NCBI GenBank assembly: GCA_033584155.1
Contig: CP138355.1
Coordinates: forward strand, 3,419,826 to 3,483,825
Reading direction: 5' to 3'
Length of the DNA stretch: 64,000 nt
Origin: Candidatus Electrothrix scaldis
GTDB lineage: Bacteria; Desulfobacterota; Desulfobulbia; Desulfobulbales; Desulfobulbaceae
The position numbers were made by a program, and so were the translations under genes. Below, in pieces: positions 8,297 through 16,271 of the stretch. Under the pieces are notes generated by a model. The model did no database searches. It worked only from the letters and a program-made list of their open reading frames with translations, and was not told where the DNA came from. How positions within the stretch are numbered: position 1 is the stretch's first letter; each line of letters begins with the position of its first letter.

Positions 8297-9082
8297 ATGA
8301 GAAATTCAACAGAAAATACTCCATCTGTTGTACCGGATACTGTAGGGGCGGACCCCTGTGTTCGCCCTTGCATGCCGGACAAGCAGAACAAGCAAGCTCC
8401 CGCTTCTGTGCCTGTAACACCGGGTAAGCACAAGGACCTGCCCCTACAACATATCTTTGCCGATCAACATCTGGTGGTGGTCAATAAACCAAGTGGACTT
8501 CTCGCGGTCCCTGGACGTGGCCCAGAGAAACAGGACTCGGTGGTCAGCCGCCTGAAAAAGCAATTCCCCGAAGCCATTGCGCAACCGGCTGTTCATCGCC
8601 TGGACATGGCCACTTCCGGCCTGATGGTCCTGGCTCTAAGCACAGCAGCTCATCGCCAGCTCAGCCAGCAATTCGCTCAACGGCAGGTGGAAAAGATCTA
8701 CATTGCCCTCTTAGACGGGGTAGTATCTAAAGAAAGTGGAGAGATTGAGCTGCGCTTTCGCCTGGATCCGGCCAATCGGCCCTATCAGGTCTATGATCCG
8801 GTCCAGGGCAAACTCGGGATCACCCACTGGCGGCGCCTTGCCCTCTGCGGGAGCAAGGAGGCTCCCCAGACCCGGATTGAATTCACCCCCCTAACCGGCA
8901 GAACCCACCAGCTTCGCCTGCATGCGGCCCACCCCTTAGGGTTGGGTTGCCCCATCATCGGTGATAGCCTCTACGGGAGCGGAAACATGGGCGACCCCAT
9001 GTTTCTCCATGCGACCCGCCTGTCCTTTACCCACCCAATAAGCAACGAGCGCCTGGACTTCTACTCCCCTCCCCCCTTTTGA
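8297..9082 (+). CDS. RluA-family RNA pseudouridine synthase, catalytic domain
   Basis: A 261-residue enzyme that isomerises uridine in rRNA or tRNA. The catalytic motif HRLDMATSGL contains the nucleophilic Asp, and RTHQLRLHAAHPLG is the other conserved block. IGDSLYG near the C-terminus is also typical. The ATG at 8297-8299 is preferred because AAGGGG lies upstream; a GTG at 8276 in the same frame would add seven residues. The first 50 codons are atypical because a palindromic repeat (8341-8448) is translated there. The upstream frame is the missing N-terminal domain. Which RNA site it modifies cannot be told. Confidence 0.88.
   Translation: MRNSTENTPSVVPDTVGADPCVRPCMPDKQNKQAPASVPVTPGKHKDLPLQHIFADQHLVVVNKPSGLLAVPGRGPEKQDSVVSRLKKQFPEAIAQPAVHRLDMATSGLMVLALSTAAHRQLSQQFAQRQVEKIYIALLDGVVSKESGEIELRFRLDPANRPYQVYDPVQGKLGITHWRRLALCGSKEAPQTRIEFTPLTGRTHQLRLHAAHPLGLGCPIIGDSLYGSGNMGDPMFLHATRLSFTHPISNERLDFYSPPPF
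8341..8448. repeat. Palindromic repeat element inside a coding region (copy A)
   Basis: The ends are TGTAGGGGC and GCCCCTACA, and the inverted repeat extends inward with mismatches (GTAGGGGCGGACCCCTGTG against GTAGGGGCAGGTCCTTGTG). It belongs to the same family as the copies at 26038-26108 and 57286-57361. Here it is 108 bases long and is translated in frame at the N-terminus of the pseudouridine synthase. Confidence 0.75.
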
Positions 9083-9393
9083 GCCACAGCAGCCCCTGGT
9101 AAAAAGACACAAGGTGCCTGACTGCAAGCCGGTATCCCGGCCCTTTCCGGCTCCAGATAATGGGTCAGGCCGATGCCGATACAGAGGAGGGAAAAGCTGA
9201 AAATCACCAAGAGGAGGATAATGATAGGAATATGGTCATAAGAGCGCTGCGCTGACGGACTTTTTTTCCGTCTGGAAGAACGTTTTCTGGGTGCTTTTTT
9301 GGGGCTGTTGCCGGAGGACTCCTCCTCAGTCTTTGCAGATGGTGCTGCTATTTTTTGAGTGCTGCTCACGATTAAAATCTCTTTTAAGCTCAT
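9061..9393 (-). CDS. Small Lys/Arg-rich single-span membrane protein
   Basis: A 110-residue frame starting at ATG 9391-9393. Residues 28-48 are strongly basic (KKAPRKRSSRRKK), and one hydrophobic helix follows at about residues 56-76. The last 30 residues have two Cys in PACSQAPC. The 3' end overlaps the end of the convergent synthase gene by 22 bases. I recognise no family. The organised layout of basic tail, membrane anchor and short outside tail supports a real gene, but the function is unknown. Confidence 0.5.
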   Translation of the reverse strand: MSLKEILIVSSTQKIAAPSAKTEEESSGNSPKKAPRKRSSRRKKSPSAQRSYDHIPIIILLLVIFSFSLLCIGIGLTHYLEPERAGIPACSQAPCVFLPGAAVAQKGGGE

Positions 9394-9636
9394 TTCATCT
9401 CATCAGACAATGGCAATAGAGTACGAAAAATTCGCCCGTTTGTCTACACCTTCTCCATTTGCGCAACAGGGAACAAACTAAGCCGTACAGCATCGTATGA
9501 CATTATGCACCTCCCAGCCGTGCAACCGGGAGGCATCTGACCGATAGACAGAGGCGAACACAAAGTTCGCCCCCACAGTAGCCGATATAATACTCGATAT
9601 AATCGGCCTGATCTTCTTGTTAAACGCCAGCCTCTC
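9394..9636. repeat. Intergenic palindrome cluster downstream of trpB2
   Basis: No convincing gene. The segment holds a hairpin CCTCCC/GGGAGG (9510-9515 and 9528-9533), a degenerate half of the GTAGGGGC repeat family (GCGAACACAAAGTTCGCCCCC, near 9555) and a GCCGAT/ATCGGC pair further right. It could act as a 3' end for trpB2, which is transcribed leftward into it. Confidence 0.4.
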
Positions 9637-10983
9637 TTACTTTTCCACCCTGGGCAAGGACGCAAGACTCGCGGCGATTTCCTCAGTGGGAAAGGCATAG
9701 TCATGCAGTTCATTATTAAAATAGGAATCATAGGCCGCCATATCGATCAGCCCATGCCCTGAAAAGTTAAAGAGAATATTCTTGGGGTTATCAGGCTCCT
9801 TCATGGCCTCAATGATCGCTCCACGAATCGCATGGGTGGTCTCCGGTGCCGGGATGATACCCTCAGTCCGGGCAAAGAGCACGCCTGCCTCAAAACATTC
9901 CAGCTGATGTACGCTCTCCGGGCGCACAATCTTATCGCGGATCAGCGCTGAAACAATGGGCGCCATGCCATGATAGCGTAGACCACCGGCATGGATTCCT
10001 GGTGGGATAAAATCATGGCCCAGGGTATGCATGTAGATCAAGGGGGTCATCATGGAGATATCACCGGAATCATAGGCCAGCTTACCAGCGGTCATGGACG
10101 GACAGGAGGCAGGCTCATAGCCCACAAACTCAATCTTTTTTCCGTCCAGGTAATCCGGGATAAAGGGCGACACCAGGCCCGCAAAATTCGAACCTCCACC
10201 GCAGCAGCCCACAATCACGTCTGGATAGAGGCCTGCGATTTCCATCTGTTTCTTGGCTTCAAGACCAATGATGGTCTGATGGAGGGCAACATGATTGAGC
10301 ACCGAGCCCAAGGCGTAGTTGGTATCTTTACGGGAGGTAGCATCCTCAAGGGCCTCGGAAATGGCAATGGCCAGGGAACCCGAGGTATTGGGATCCTTGG
10401 CCAGGATCTGGCGCCCGATGGCGGTGTCCTCGCTGGGGCTGGCTACGATATCAGCGCCAAAGGTCTGCATTATCGACTTACGGTAGGGCTTCTGATCAAA
10501 GGAGCAGCGAACCATAAAGACCTTGCATTCCATCCCGAATTTCGAGGTAGCCAGAGACAGTGCAGAACCCCACTGCCCTGCCCCGGTTTCTGTGGCCAGA
10601 CGTTTCACGCCTTCACGCTGATTATAATATGCCTGAGCAACGGCAGAGTTGGGCTTATGACTGCCCACCGGCGACACACCCTCGTTCTTAAAAAAGATCT
10701 TTGCCTTGGTTCCCAGGGCCTCTTCCAGCTTCTTGGCCCGCACCAGTGGTGAAGGCCGCCAGATCTTATAGACCTCCAGAACCTCTTGAGGGATATCGAT
10801 AAAGCGTTCCTCACTCATTTCCTGCTCAAGCAGGCCCATAGGAAAAACCGCTGCCAATTTTTCCGGGGAGATAGGCTCCTTGGTTTCTGGATCCAGCGGC
10901 GGCATCAACCCTCCCGGGATATCCGGCACAACATTATACCAGCTGGTGGGCATCTCATCTTCACGGAGAATGATTTTTTTCAT
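9637..10983 (-). CDS. trpB: Tryptophan synthase beta chain, type 2 (TrpB2)
   Basis: A 448-residue PLP enzyme that condenses indole and serine to tryptophan. The PLP lysine is Lys 110 in GSHKPNSA and the phosphate loop is GGGSN at 262-266. The long N-terminus with [13 protein letters not shown] and the insert [12 protein letters not shown] mark the TrpB2 branch and not the TrpA-partnered TrpB1. No trpA or other trp gene is nearby, which agrees with TrpB2 acting alone, perhaps to salvage indole. The ATG at 10981-10983 with AAGGAAG upstream is the start; an upstream in-frame extension lacks family similarity. Confidence 0.93.
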   Translation of the reverse strand: MKKIILREDEMPTSWYNVVPDIPGGLMPPLDPETKEPISPEKLAAVFPMGLLEQEMSEERFIDIPQEVLEVYKIWRPSPLVRAKKLEEALGTKAKIFFKNEGVSPVGSHKPNSAVAQAYYNQREGVKRLATETGAGQWGSALSLATSKFGMECKVFMVRCSFDQKPYRKSIMQTFGADIVASPSEDTAIGRQILAKDPNTSGSLAIAISEALEDATSRKDTNYALGSVLNHVALHQTIIGLEAKKQMEIAGLYPDVIVGCCGGGSNFAGLVSPFIPDYLDGKKIEFVGYEPASCPSMTAGKLAYDSGDISMMTPLIYMHTLGHDFIPPGIHAGGLRYHGMAPIVSALIRDKIVRPESVHQLECFEAGVLFARTEGIIPAPETTHAIRGAIIEAMKEPDNPKNILFNFSGHGLIDMAAYDSYFNNELHDYAFPTEEIAASLASLPRVEK

Positions 10984-11276
10984 AATGACTTCCTTTGTAG
11001 CATTTTTTATTAAACAAACACAAGACAATGAGCCCGGTAGCAATCGGGACACGGCTCCCGCCAGGCCCATTCTCTTTACCGTATAGAGGAAATTTTCTCA
11101 AGAGTTCAAACTCGACCGGCAATTCTCCCATTTTTGCAAGAAAAAACGGTTTGATAAAATCCTATTTACCCCAGAGCAAAAAACATTTTGACAAGCACAG
11201 GCAATATCAATAACCTTTACTAAAAAGCAAAATTTTATGATCCACAGAGTACATGGTTGTAAAAAGGAGGAACAGA

Positions 11277-12110
11277 ATGAAACAACAACAGAAAAAGGCC
11301 CTTCTCCGCTGTATAACAGCACTGACTCTTATGATTTTTCTGGTCAATTTATCTGCTGATCAGGCAGGGGCTCAGACAGCATTAGATAATATCACAGAGC
11401 AGCAAACAAAGGCTCTGGAACAATGCATCAGATCGGAAACAGAAAATTTTATCCAATCAAGGAGAGGGCGTAATCTCCAGGAGGAACTCAACGAGGAGGG
11501 AGCAAACTGTACGCAAGGGCTGGAAAGGGCACAGGTGAAGATAATGAGTCGGGTCATGCCGCCGGTGATAAAAACCTGCATGCGCAACACATTAGGCCAT
11601 GAGGTCGGCAATGAAAACTGGGATATTCTCCTCGGGCGTTTTTCCCCCCTTATTATAGAAACAGCCTTACCAGCGTTTTGCGAGCGCCTGAAAAACACCG
11701 TAGCAAAGGATCCTCAAGAGGCCAATAAACTCTCATTGCGTGCCCTGACCCCAGCGGTCGGGAATTGTCCGCTGCTGACCCAAGATGAGCTGGCCATCAT
11801 CATGGAGCACCAATCTGCTCGCAGAAAGCTCACAAGCCAGAATAATGCCACCGGGGTCTCCCTCACCCTCTCAATTGACCATCATCCCTATAGTTTCTTC
11901 ATGATGATGGCCTTAACAGATCGGGATGGCATGCCCATCTCCCTCCAGGCCGCAGCAAGTGGCTTTCCTGATATGAAGGCGCCGGTGCGTCGCCAATTGC
12001 ATCCTGACAATCTTCTTTTGGGAGAATATTTCCCCACGGAAAAATTCACTGATGGCCAGTTTGCCGCCTGCCGGAATCTGGTCCTTGCCCTGTCCGATCT
12101 TCTGAGGTAG
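11277..12110 (+). CDS. Secreted protein of unknown function
   Basis: A 277-residue protein with a clear signal peptide: basic MKQQQKK, hydrophobic core around residues 12-24, and an AGAQ-type cleavage site near residue 32. The mature part is helical and polar and has several Cys residues (in EQCIR, ANCTQ, KTCMR, PAFCE, GNCPLL and FAACR), which may pair in the periplasm. The start is chosen at 11277 because AGGAGG lies seven bases upstream; an ATG at 11253 lacks this. No family recognised. It is divergent from trpB2. Confidence 0.75.
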   Translation: MKQQQKKALLRCITALTLMIFLVNLSADQAGAQTALDNITEQQTKALEQCIRSETENFIQSRRGRNLQEELNEEGANCTQGLERAQVKIMSRVMPPVIKTCMRNTLGHEVGNENWDILLGRFSPLIIETALPAFCERLKNTVAKDPQEANKLSLRALTPAVGNCPLLTQDELAIIMEHQSARRKLTSQNNATGVSLTLSIDHHPYSFFMMMALTDRDGMPISLQAAASGFPDMKAPVRRQLHPDNLLLGEYFPTEKFTDGQFAACRNLVLALSDLLR

Positions 12111-12128
12111 GGCCGCATGCCGCGTTAA

Positions 12129-12305
12129 ATTCCAGGCAAGACAAAAGGTTTGAAACAGAGCCTGAGCGATGATCCCCGCACATTCGGCACCGAGGCCCAT
12201 GCGGTGCTCACCGAGTTGATGGATGTAATTTACAAGGCTCGCGAGGGACCACCCACGGACCTTTTGCCAATATACAGAGAATTCCTGGCCGAATTTAAGC
12301 AATGA
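12129..12305 (+). pseudogene. Fragment of an unidentified gene, no start codon
   Basis: A 58-codon open frame bounded by a TAA at 12126 and ending with TGA at 12303-12305. It has no ATG, GTG or TTG at its beginning, yet it reads as an ordinary protein C-terminus, for example TFGTEAHAVLTELMDVIYKA and LPIYREFLAEFKQ. The composition is that of a folded acidic protein, unlike a random frame. I could not place the family. The likeliest reading is the tail of a gene truncated between the secreted-protein gene and the toxin-antitoxin module. Confidence 0.45.
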
Positions 12306-12325
12306 GAGGGGTCTGAACGGTTACG

Positions 12326-12694
12326 TTAAAGTTCTGTCAGGGGGTTCATCAGTTTGATGTCTTCAACCCAATGAAAATCGCTGACATTAGCCGTCACCAA
12401 AGTTAACTCGTTCAGAAGTGCAGTTGCCGCAATGATTGCATCCCCCAAAGACATTTTGCGCTGCTGTCGCAATGCCACCGCCTGGATCAGTACAGATTGA
12501 GTAACAGGAACGATCCGTGCCGTGTCGAAAAATTCAACAAAGTCATCCTTATCCGGTTCCGTCAGTTGATGATATCCCAGCACTTCCACGTAACTGATCG
12601 CCGAAACCAATGGATTTTGCTCCGCTATAAAGCGGCGCAATGTGTCAAACTCAGGTTTGACCGAGTAAATGATCGCGTTGCTGTCCAGCAGCAT
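12326..12694 (-). CDS. PIN-domain toxin (VapC-type ribonuclease)
   Basis: A 122-residue PIN-domain protein. The acidic residues expected for the metal site are visible in LLDSNAIIY (Asp 4), ISYVEVLGY (Glu 37), SLGDAIIAATA and the later LVTANVSDF. Such toxins are Mg-dependent endoribonucleases, often cutting initiator tRNA or rRNA. The antitoxin gene lies three bases upstream on the same strand, the usual antitoxin-first order. It is one of two PIN modules that flank the large ATPase gene. Confidence 0.85.
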   Translation of the reverse strand: MLLDSNAIIYSVKPEFDTLRRFIAEQNPLVSAISYVEVLGYHQLTEPDKDDFVEFFDTARIVPVTQSVLIQAVALRQQRKMSLGDAIIAATALLNELTLVTANVSDFHWVEDIKLMNPLTEL

Positions 12695-12697
12695 AGC

Positions 12698-12988
12698 TTA
12701 CTCCCTGCCCGGTAACGGACGATCTTTTCGAATTTCCCGCTGCCAAGCTGCCGGATCATCAATATGCGACAAAGCCCCCCTGTCCGCCATGCGCTGGAGG
12801 ACTGCTGCCATGCTCCGACCTCGTCCATTCTCAATTTTTTCCTGTACTAGCCGGGATATCCCTTGATCCCACGCAAGTTGCGTGAGTAAGGATTGCATAA
12901 GGTGCAATTTATCAGCCTGCGGCAATGATTCAACTAAAGGAAGAATTTTTCCCAATGACATTTTCTGGGGCTTTTGCATCTTTTCCAT
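12698..12988 (-). CDS. Probable antitoxin of the PIN-toxin module
   Basis: A 96-residue protein directly ahead of a PIN toxin gene. It is acidic to amphipathic and helical, with LVESLPQADKLHLMQSLL in the N-terminal half and a C-terminal tail rich in Arg, Asp and Pro that would suit toxin binding. No clear ribbon-helix-helix or AbrB motif is seen, so the DNA-binding class is uncertain. The ATG at 12986-12988 gives MEKMQKPQK; longer forms from upstream codons lack a better ribosome-binding site. The call rests mainly on position. Confidence 0.65.
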   Translation of the reverse strand: MEKMQKPQKMSLGKILPLVESLPQADKLHLMQSLLTQLAWDQGISRLVQEKIENGRGRSMAAVLQRMADRGALSHIDDPAAWQREIRKDRPLPGRE

Positions 12989-13124
12989 GTAACTCGTGTC
13001 CTCTATTATGATCGAACGTAGAGTAAGACTTTGCAATTCTCACCTTACGCCCTGGTATCTATTCATACAATACAGGTATCTTACCACGCTGAAAGAGCCC
13101 TGGGAAGCGCAGAGTTTCCTGTAA

Positions 13125-15521
13125 TTACGACAAGCCACCCTGCCCTTCCACCAGCCATCGCCGCAATAACGGCACCCGAAAGTACCAGCCCCCGTTTTGC
13201 TGGGCAAGTACTTCCTTCCGTACCAGGACAGGCGCAGCCCGCATCGCCTCCTCGCTCGGGGTTTTTGCTTCAGCCACGGCACGAAGCAAGGCCCGTTGCG
13301 GGTCAGTCAGGCTTTGCCAAAACTCCCGAAAGACCTGATAGCCCCGTTCAAAAACGGCAGGCAGGACGGTTTGCAGGTCATCCATCTGCACGGTCTTTGC
13401 TTTTTTCCGGTTCAGTTGCTCAACCAGTTCGTGGCAAAGCAGTTGGGTAAAATAGGGCTGGCCGCCGGTGAGGTCACGAATAGCATGGGCCACAGGGGTG
13501 GGATAGATATCCGGGAAATCCTCCACCGGGTGCTGAATCAGCTCCAGGCAGTCTGCCTCAGCCAGATAGCTCACCCGCAGGGTCTCGCAGTTGATCAGAT
13601 AATCGCTCCAATAGGCAGGCAGTTCCTCGGGGGTGAGGACACCGGTAAAGAGCAGGGTCCAGCGTTCACGATGCTGGATGAGGTGGCGGAGGAAGTTGAG
13701 CGGAGCCCGGCTGTCCGTGCTGCGCACGATCTCGTCCAGGCGCTCGAACTCGTCCAGGCAGAGGAGCAGGGTTTTGTCCGGCACGGCCTGTTCCACTGCG
13801 TCCAGCCAGCGACGCAGGGTGACAAAGGGGTCGTCGGACGTGGTGACGCTGGCCAAGGCAGGGAGCTTCAGACTGTGGACCTTACGGGCTGATTTGCTAA
13901 TCAGATCGGCGAATTCCTCGGCAAAGCCGGACAGAGTACTGGTTGCGGCCAGGGATTGCCCGTCGATGAGCAGGGGCAGGATGTCCGACGGCAGCCATTG
14001 GGGCAGGTAGTTGAGGGTGGAGGTCTTGCCGCTGCGCCTGCCTCCGTGCATGACCAGGGTCGGATGCTGGGCCGAGAGGGTCAGGGTTTCGATCTGGCGG
14101 AACAGGTCGCGGCGGCCCTTGAACAGGGGGCCTGCCTTGTTGGGATCCAGGGCCGGACCTGCCAGATAGACCTGATGGATTTCGTTGCTCTGGGCCGCCT
14201 GCTCACGCAGGGTCTTGCGGGCGGTCTCCAGGATACCCTGCCAGTTGTCCAGCACTGAGCCGAAGGAGGTGGCCTCACGGGCGGATGCCGCAGACAGGGC
14301 ATTGCGCTTCCGTTCGATTTTAGAGATAACCTTGTCAAGCTGCTGCGCCTGCCGGTAGAGTGTGCTCGCTTCCAAGGCGGCGGTTACGTCCTGACTGATG
14401 TCCAGACAGGCGGTCAGTCCGGGAGAGGGTTCTTCTGAGAGCCAGGCGAGCTGCTCCCGCAGGGAGGCTATCTCCCCTGTGGTCCGGCAATGCCTGCACT
14501 CCTCGGCGGCAATGAGGGACATGGCCTTGCGGGCCACCTTCTGTTGGTTGGTGGAGGTGATCAGGTAGTCGATGGTTTGACGGGCGGCACTTCGGTTCTC
14601 CTGATAAGCCTCGGCGATGAAGGTGGGGATGAAGGGCAAGGGAAGATAGATGAGCTGATCGAACCTGGGAGGCAGCACAGGCAGGCGAGCCACCGGTTGC
14701 AAAGGCAACAGCTTTAGTACAGAGAGCCAGAGCAGTTCGGGCAGCCAGAAGTAGATGCGCAGCATGCCGAAAATACAGAAAATAAAAATTTCCATTTCTC
14801 TCTCCACGCCAAACACTGCTTTGAAAAATATGCCTGACAGCATGCTAACCAGCACGCTGATCGTCATGTATCCCACTACATCATTTTCTGCTCTGAACAA
14901 TACACCTGCGCAAATGCCGATCGCTATGCCGAATGCAAAGCCTGTCGTCCCACCGAGCTCCACACCGAACGCCACGCCTGCTACCATGCCTCCTGCCACG
15001 CCGAACAGTACGCCTCCCGGTATGCCAGCTACCAAGCCAACCGCTACGCCCAGCACCGCTTTACTTGTAAAAACATCAGCGATAAAATGGGTAACAAGAG
15101 ACTCAGAAAAGTACAGCAAAAATATTGCAGAAATAGCTGCCCTTAAGGCGATTTTCTCCCCCACGGTGTTTTGGATGGTCTGGACAATCATCTGCCCCGG
15201 CAACCAGCCGATAAGAAAGAAACTGCTCAACCACCAGTTGAACTGCAATGCGTCATCTCCGGCAATAAACCGCGCAACACCTTCCGCCAACGGCGCAGAG
15301 AGGAAAACCGCCGCTATCGGTACGAAGACAGTCAACCTCCAAATTTGCTCATCATACCGCTTCAGGCGTGGATTAGCCTTTGCCTCTGCCGAACGACGAT
15401 ATATATTGTCCCGATAAGGATTGTTGATCTCCGGACATATCTCCTGCACATGCCGCTTCAGGGTATAGGGCTTGAAGTAGATCCAGTACAGCAGTTGCAG
15501 GCATTCTTTTATGTATTGCAT
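13125..15521 (-). CDS. Large membrane-anchored STAND/AAA-type ATPase
   Basis: A 798-residue protein. Residues 60-290 hold several membrane helices, including a Gly/Ala/Val-rich stretch with a GVAxG-type rhythm (about residues 155-210). A linker with paired Cys (CRHC) and coiled coil follows to about residue 430. The C-terminal half is an NTPase with Walker A GGRRSGKTST near residue 497 and Walker B LLLCLDEFE near residue 589. Similar Walker motifs occur in the smaller ATPase at 16272-17336. AAGGGG sits ahead of ATG 15521. Such anchored signal-type ATPases are common in large-genome bacteria and a few act in defence, but no effector domain is recognisable. Confidence 0.75.
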   Translation of the reverse strand: MQYIKECLQLLYWIYFKPYTLKRHVQEICPEINNPYRDNIYRRSAEAKANPRLKRYDEQIWRLTVFVPIAAVFLSAPLAEGVARFIAGDDALQFNWWLSSFFLIGWLPGQMIVQTIQNTVGEKIALRAAISAIFLLYFSESLVTHFIADVFTSKAVLGVAVGLVAGIPGGVLFGVAGGMVAGVAFGVELGGTTGFAFGIAIGICAGVLFRAENDVVGYMTISVLVSMLSGIFFKAVFGVEREMEIFIFCIFGMLRIYFWLPELLWLSVLKLLPLQPVARLPVLPPRFDQLIYLPLPFIPTFIAEAYQENRSAARQTIDYLITSTNQQKVARKAMSLIAAEECRHCRTTGEIASLREQLAWLSEEPSPGLTACLDISQDVTAALEASTLYRQAQQLDKVISKIERKRNALSAASAREATSFGSVLDNWQGILETARKTLREQAAQSNEIHQVYLAGPALDPNKAGPLFKGRRDLFRQIETLTLSAQHPTLVMHGGRRSGKTSTLNYLPQWLPSDILPLLIDGQSLAATSTLSGFAEEFADLISKSARKVHSLKLPALASVTTSDDPFVTLRRWLDAVEQAVPDKTLLLCLDEFERLDEIVRSTDSRAPLNFLRHLIQHRERWTLLFTGVLTPEELPAYWSDYLINCETLRVSYLAEADCLELIQHPVEDFPDIYPTPVAHAIRDLTGGQPYFTQLLCHELVEQLNRKKAKTVQMDDLQTVLPAVFERGYQVFREFWQSLTDPQRALLRAVAEAKTPSEEAMRAAPVLVRKEVLAQQNGGWYFRVPLLRRWLVEGQGGLS

Positions 15522-15540
15522 GGAAAACCCCTTGTGACTG

Positions 15541-15594
15541 GCAAGTATACAGTGTACACTATAGTAGTGTTAAACTTTAATCAGGAGATACGAG
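15541..15594 (+). promoter_or_regulatory. Promoter/operator candidate of the second VapBC module
   Basis: Just upstream of the antitoxin gene is a perfect 10-base palindrome AGTGTACACT (15551-15560) that overlaps a TATAGT -10-like box (15560-15565). Toxin-antitoxin promoters are normally repressed by their own complex at such palindromes. AGGAGA lies just upstream of the ATG. The -35 box is not clear. Confidence 0.5.
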
Positions 15595-15813
15595 ATGATA
15601 AAAAACATAACCCTCAGTGCTGACGAACGCCTGATCTTCAAGGCAAGGGAAAAAGCGCAATCCGAACATACCACCCTGAATACCCGCTTCCGTCAATGGC
15701 TTGACAGGTACACAACTTCCAATATTGACAGTGAATACGACCGTCTCATGGATCAGTTAAGCCATGTAAGGGCGAGCGGCCCCTACAGCAGAGACGAAAT
15801 GAATGAACGGTAA
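15595..15813 (+). CDS. VapB-like antitoxin (ribbon-helix-helix type)
   Basis: A 72-residue protein that begins with a short strand (KNITLSADE) and two helices (AREKAQSEHTTLNTRFRQWLD split over residues 18-38), the layout of ribbon-helix-helix DNA-binding antitoxins. The C-terminal tail, which would bind the toxin, is acidic and Tyr/Arg-containing. AGGAGA precedes the ATG. Its 3' end overlaps the toxin gene by 11 bases, so the two are translationally coupled. Confidence 0.8.
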   Translation: MIKNITLSADERLIFKAREKAQSEHTTLNTRFRQWLDRYTTSNIDSEYDRLMDQLSHVRASGPYSRDEMNER

Positions 15814-16228
15814 ATACTTCCTCGACACCAATGTCTTTGTCTATTCCTTTCAACCGGATGAACCGGAAAAACAAAGCACTGCCCAGGAGCTGATCCGCAT
15901 TGCCCTGAAAGAACAGGCAGGCTGCATCAGCTCACAGGTCATACAGGAATTCCTCAATGTTGCCAGCAAGAAATTCGCCCCTCCGCTGTCATCTCAGGAC
16001 AGTCTCAGGTATCTGAATACGGTCATGGCTCCATTATGCGAGGTATTCAGCTCGCTTGATCTATTCCGAAAAACCATAGAGATCAGAGAACGATGGAAGT
16101 ATACCCTCTATGATTCCATGATCATTACGGCAGCCCTGCAAGCCAACTGCACTGTCCTGTATTCAGAAGATCTTCATCATATGCAGCAGATCGAATCCCT
16201 GGTAATCGACAATCCGTTCACCTCCTGA
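15803..16228 (+). CDS. PIN-domain toxin (VapC-type ribonuclease)
   Basis: A 141-residue PIN protein with FLDTNVFVYSF (Asp 8), SQVIQEFLNV (Glu) and YTLYDSMIITAAL, where the Asp completes the metal site. It starts inside the last codons of the antitoxin gene. It differs clearly from the PIN toxin at 12326-12694, so the two modules are unrelated insertions and not a duplication. It points rightward, towards the convergent ATPase gene. Confidence 0.87.
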   Translation: MNGKYFLDTNVFVYSFQPDEPEKQSTAQELIRIALKEQAGCISSQVIQEFLNVASKKFAPPLSSQDSLRYLNTVMAPLCEVFSSLDLFRKTIEIRERWKYTLYDSMIITAALQANCTVLYSEDLHHMQQIESLVIDNPFTS

Positions 16229-16271
16229 TACGGAAGGGCAGTCACTCCAATACATTCAGAACCAAGTATGG

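Noticed and set aside
9637-11070. Longer form of trpB2 starting at 11070
   Set aside because: The extra 29 residues are Cys/Leu-rich and unlike TrpB2 N-termini, while ATG 10983 has AAGGAAG at the right distance.
13197-13892. A 231-codon frame antisense to the large ATPase
   Set aside because: It runs opposite the ATPase NTP-binding region and its translation matches no known pattern.
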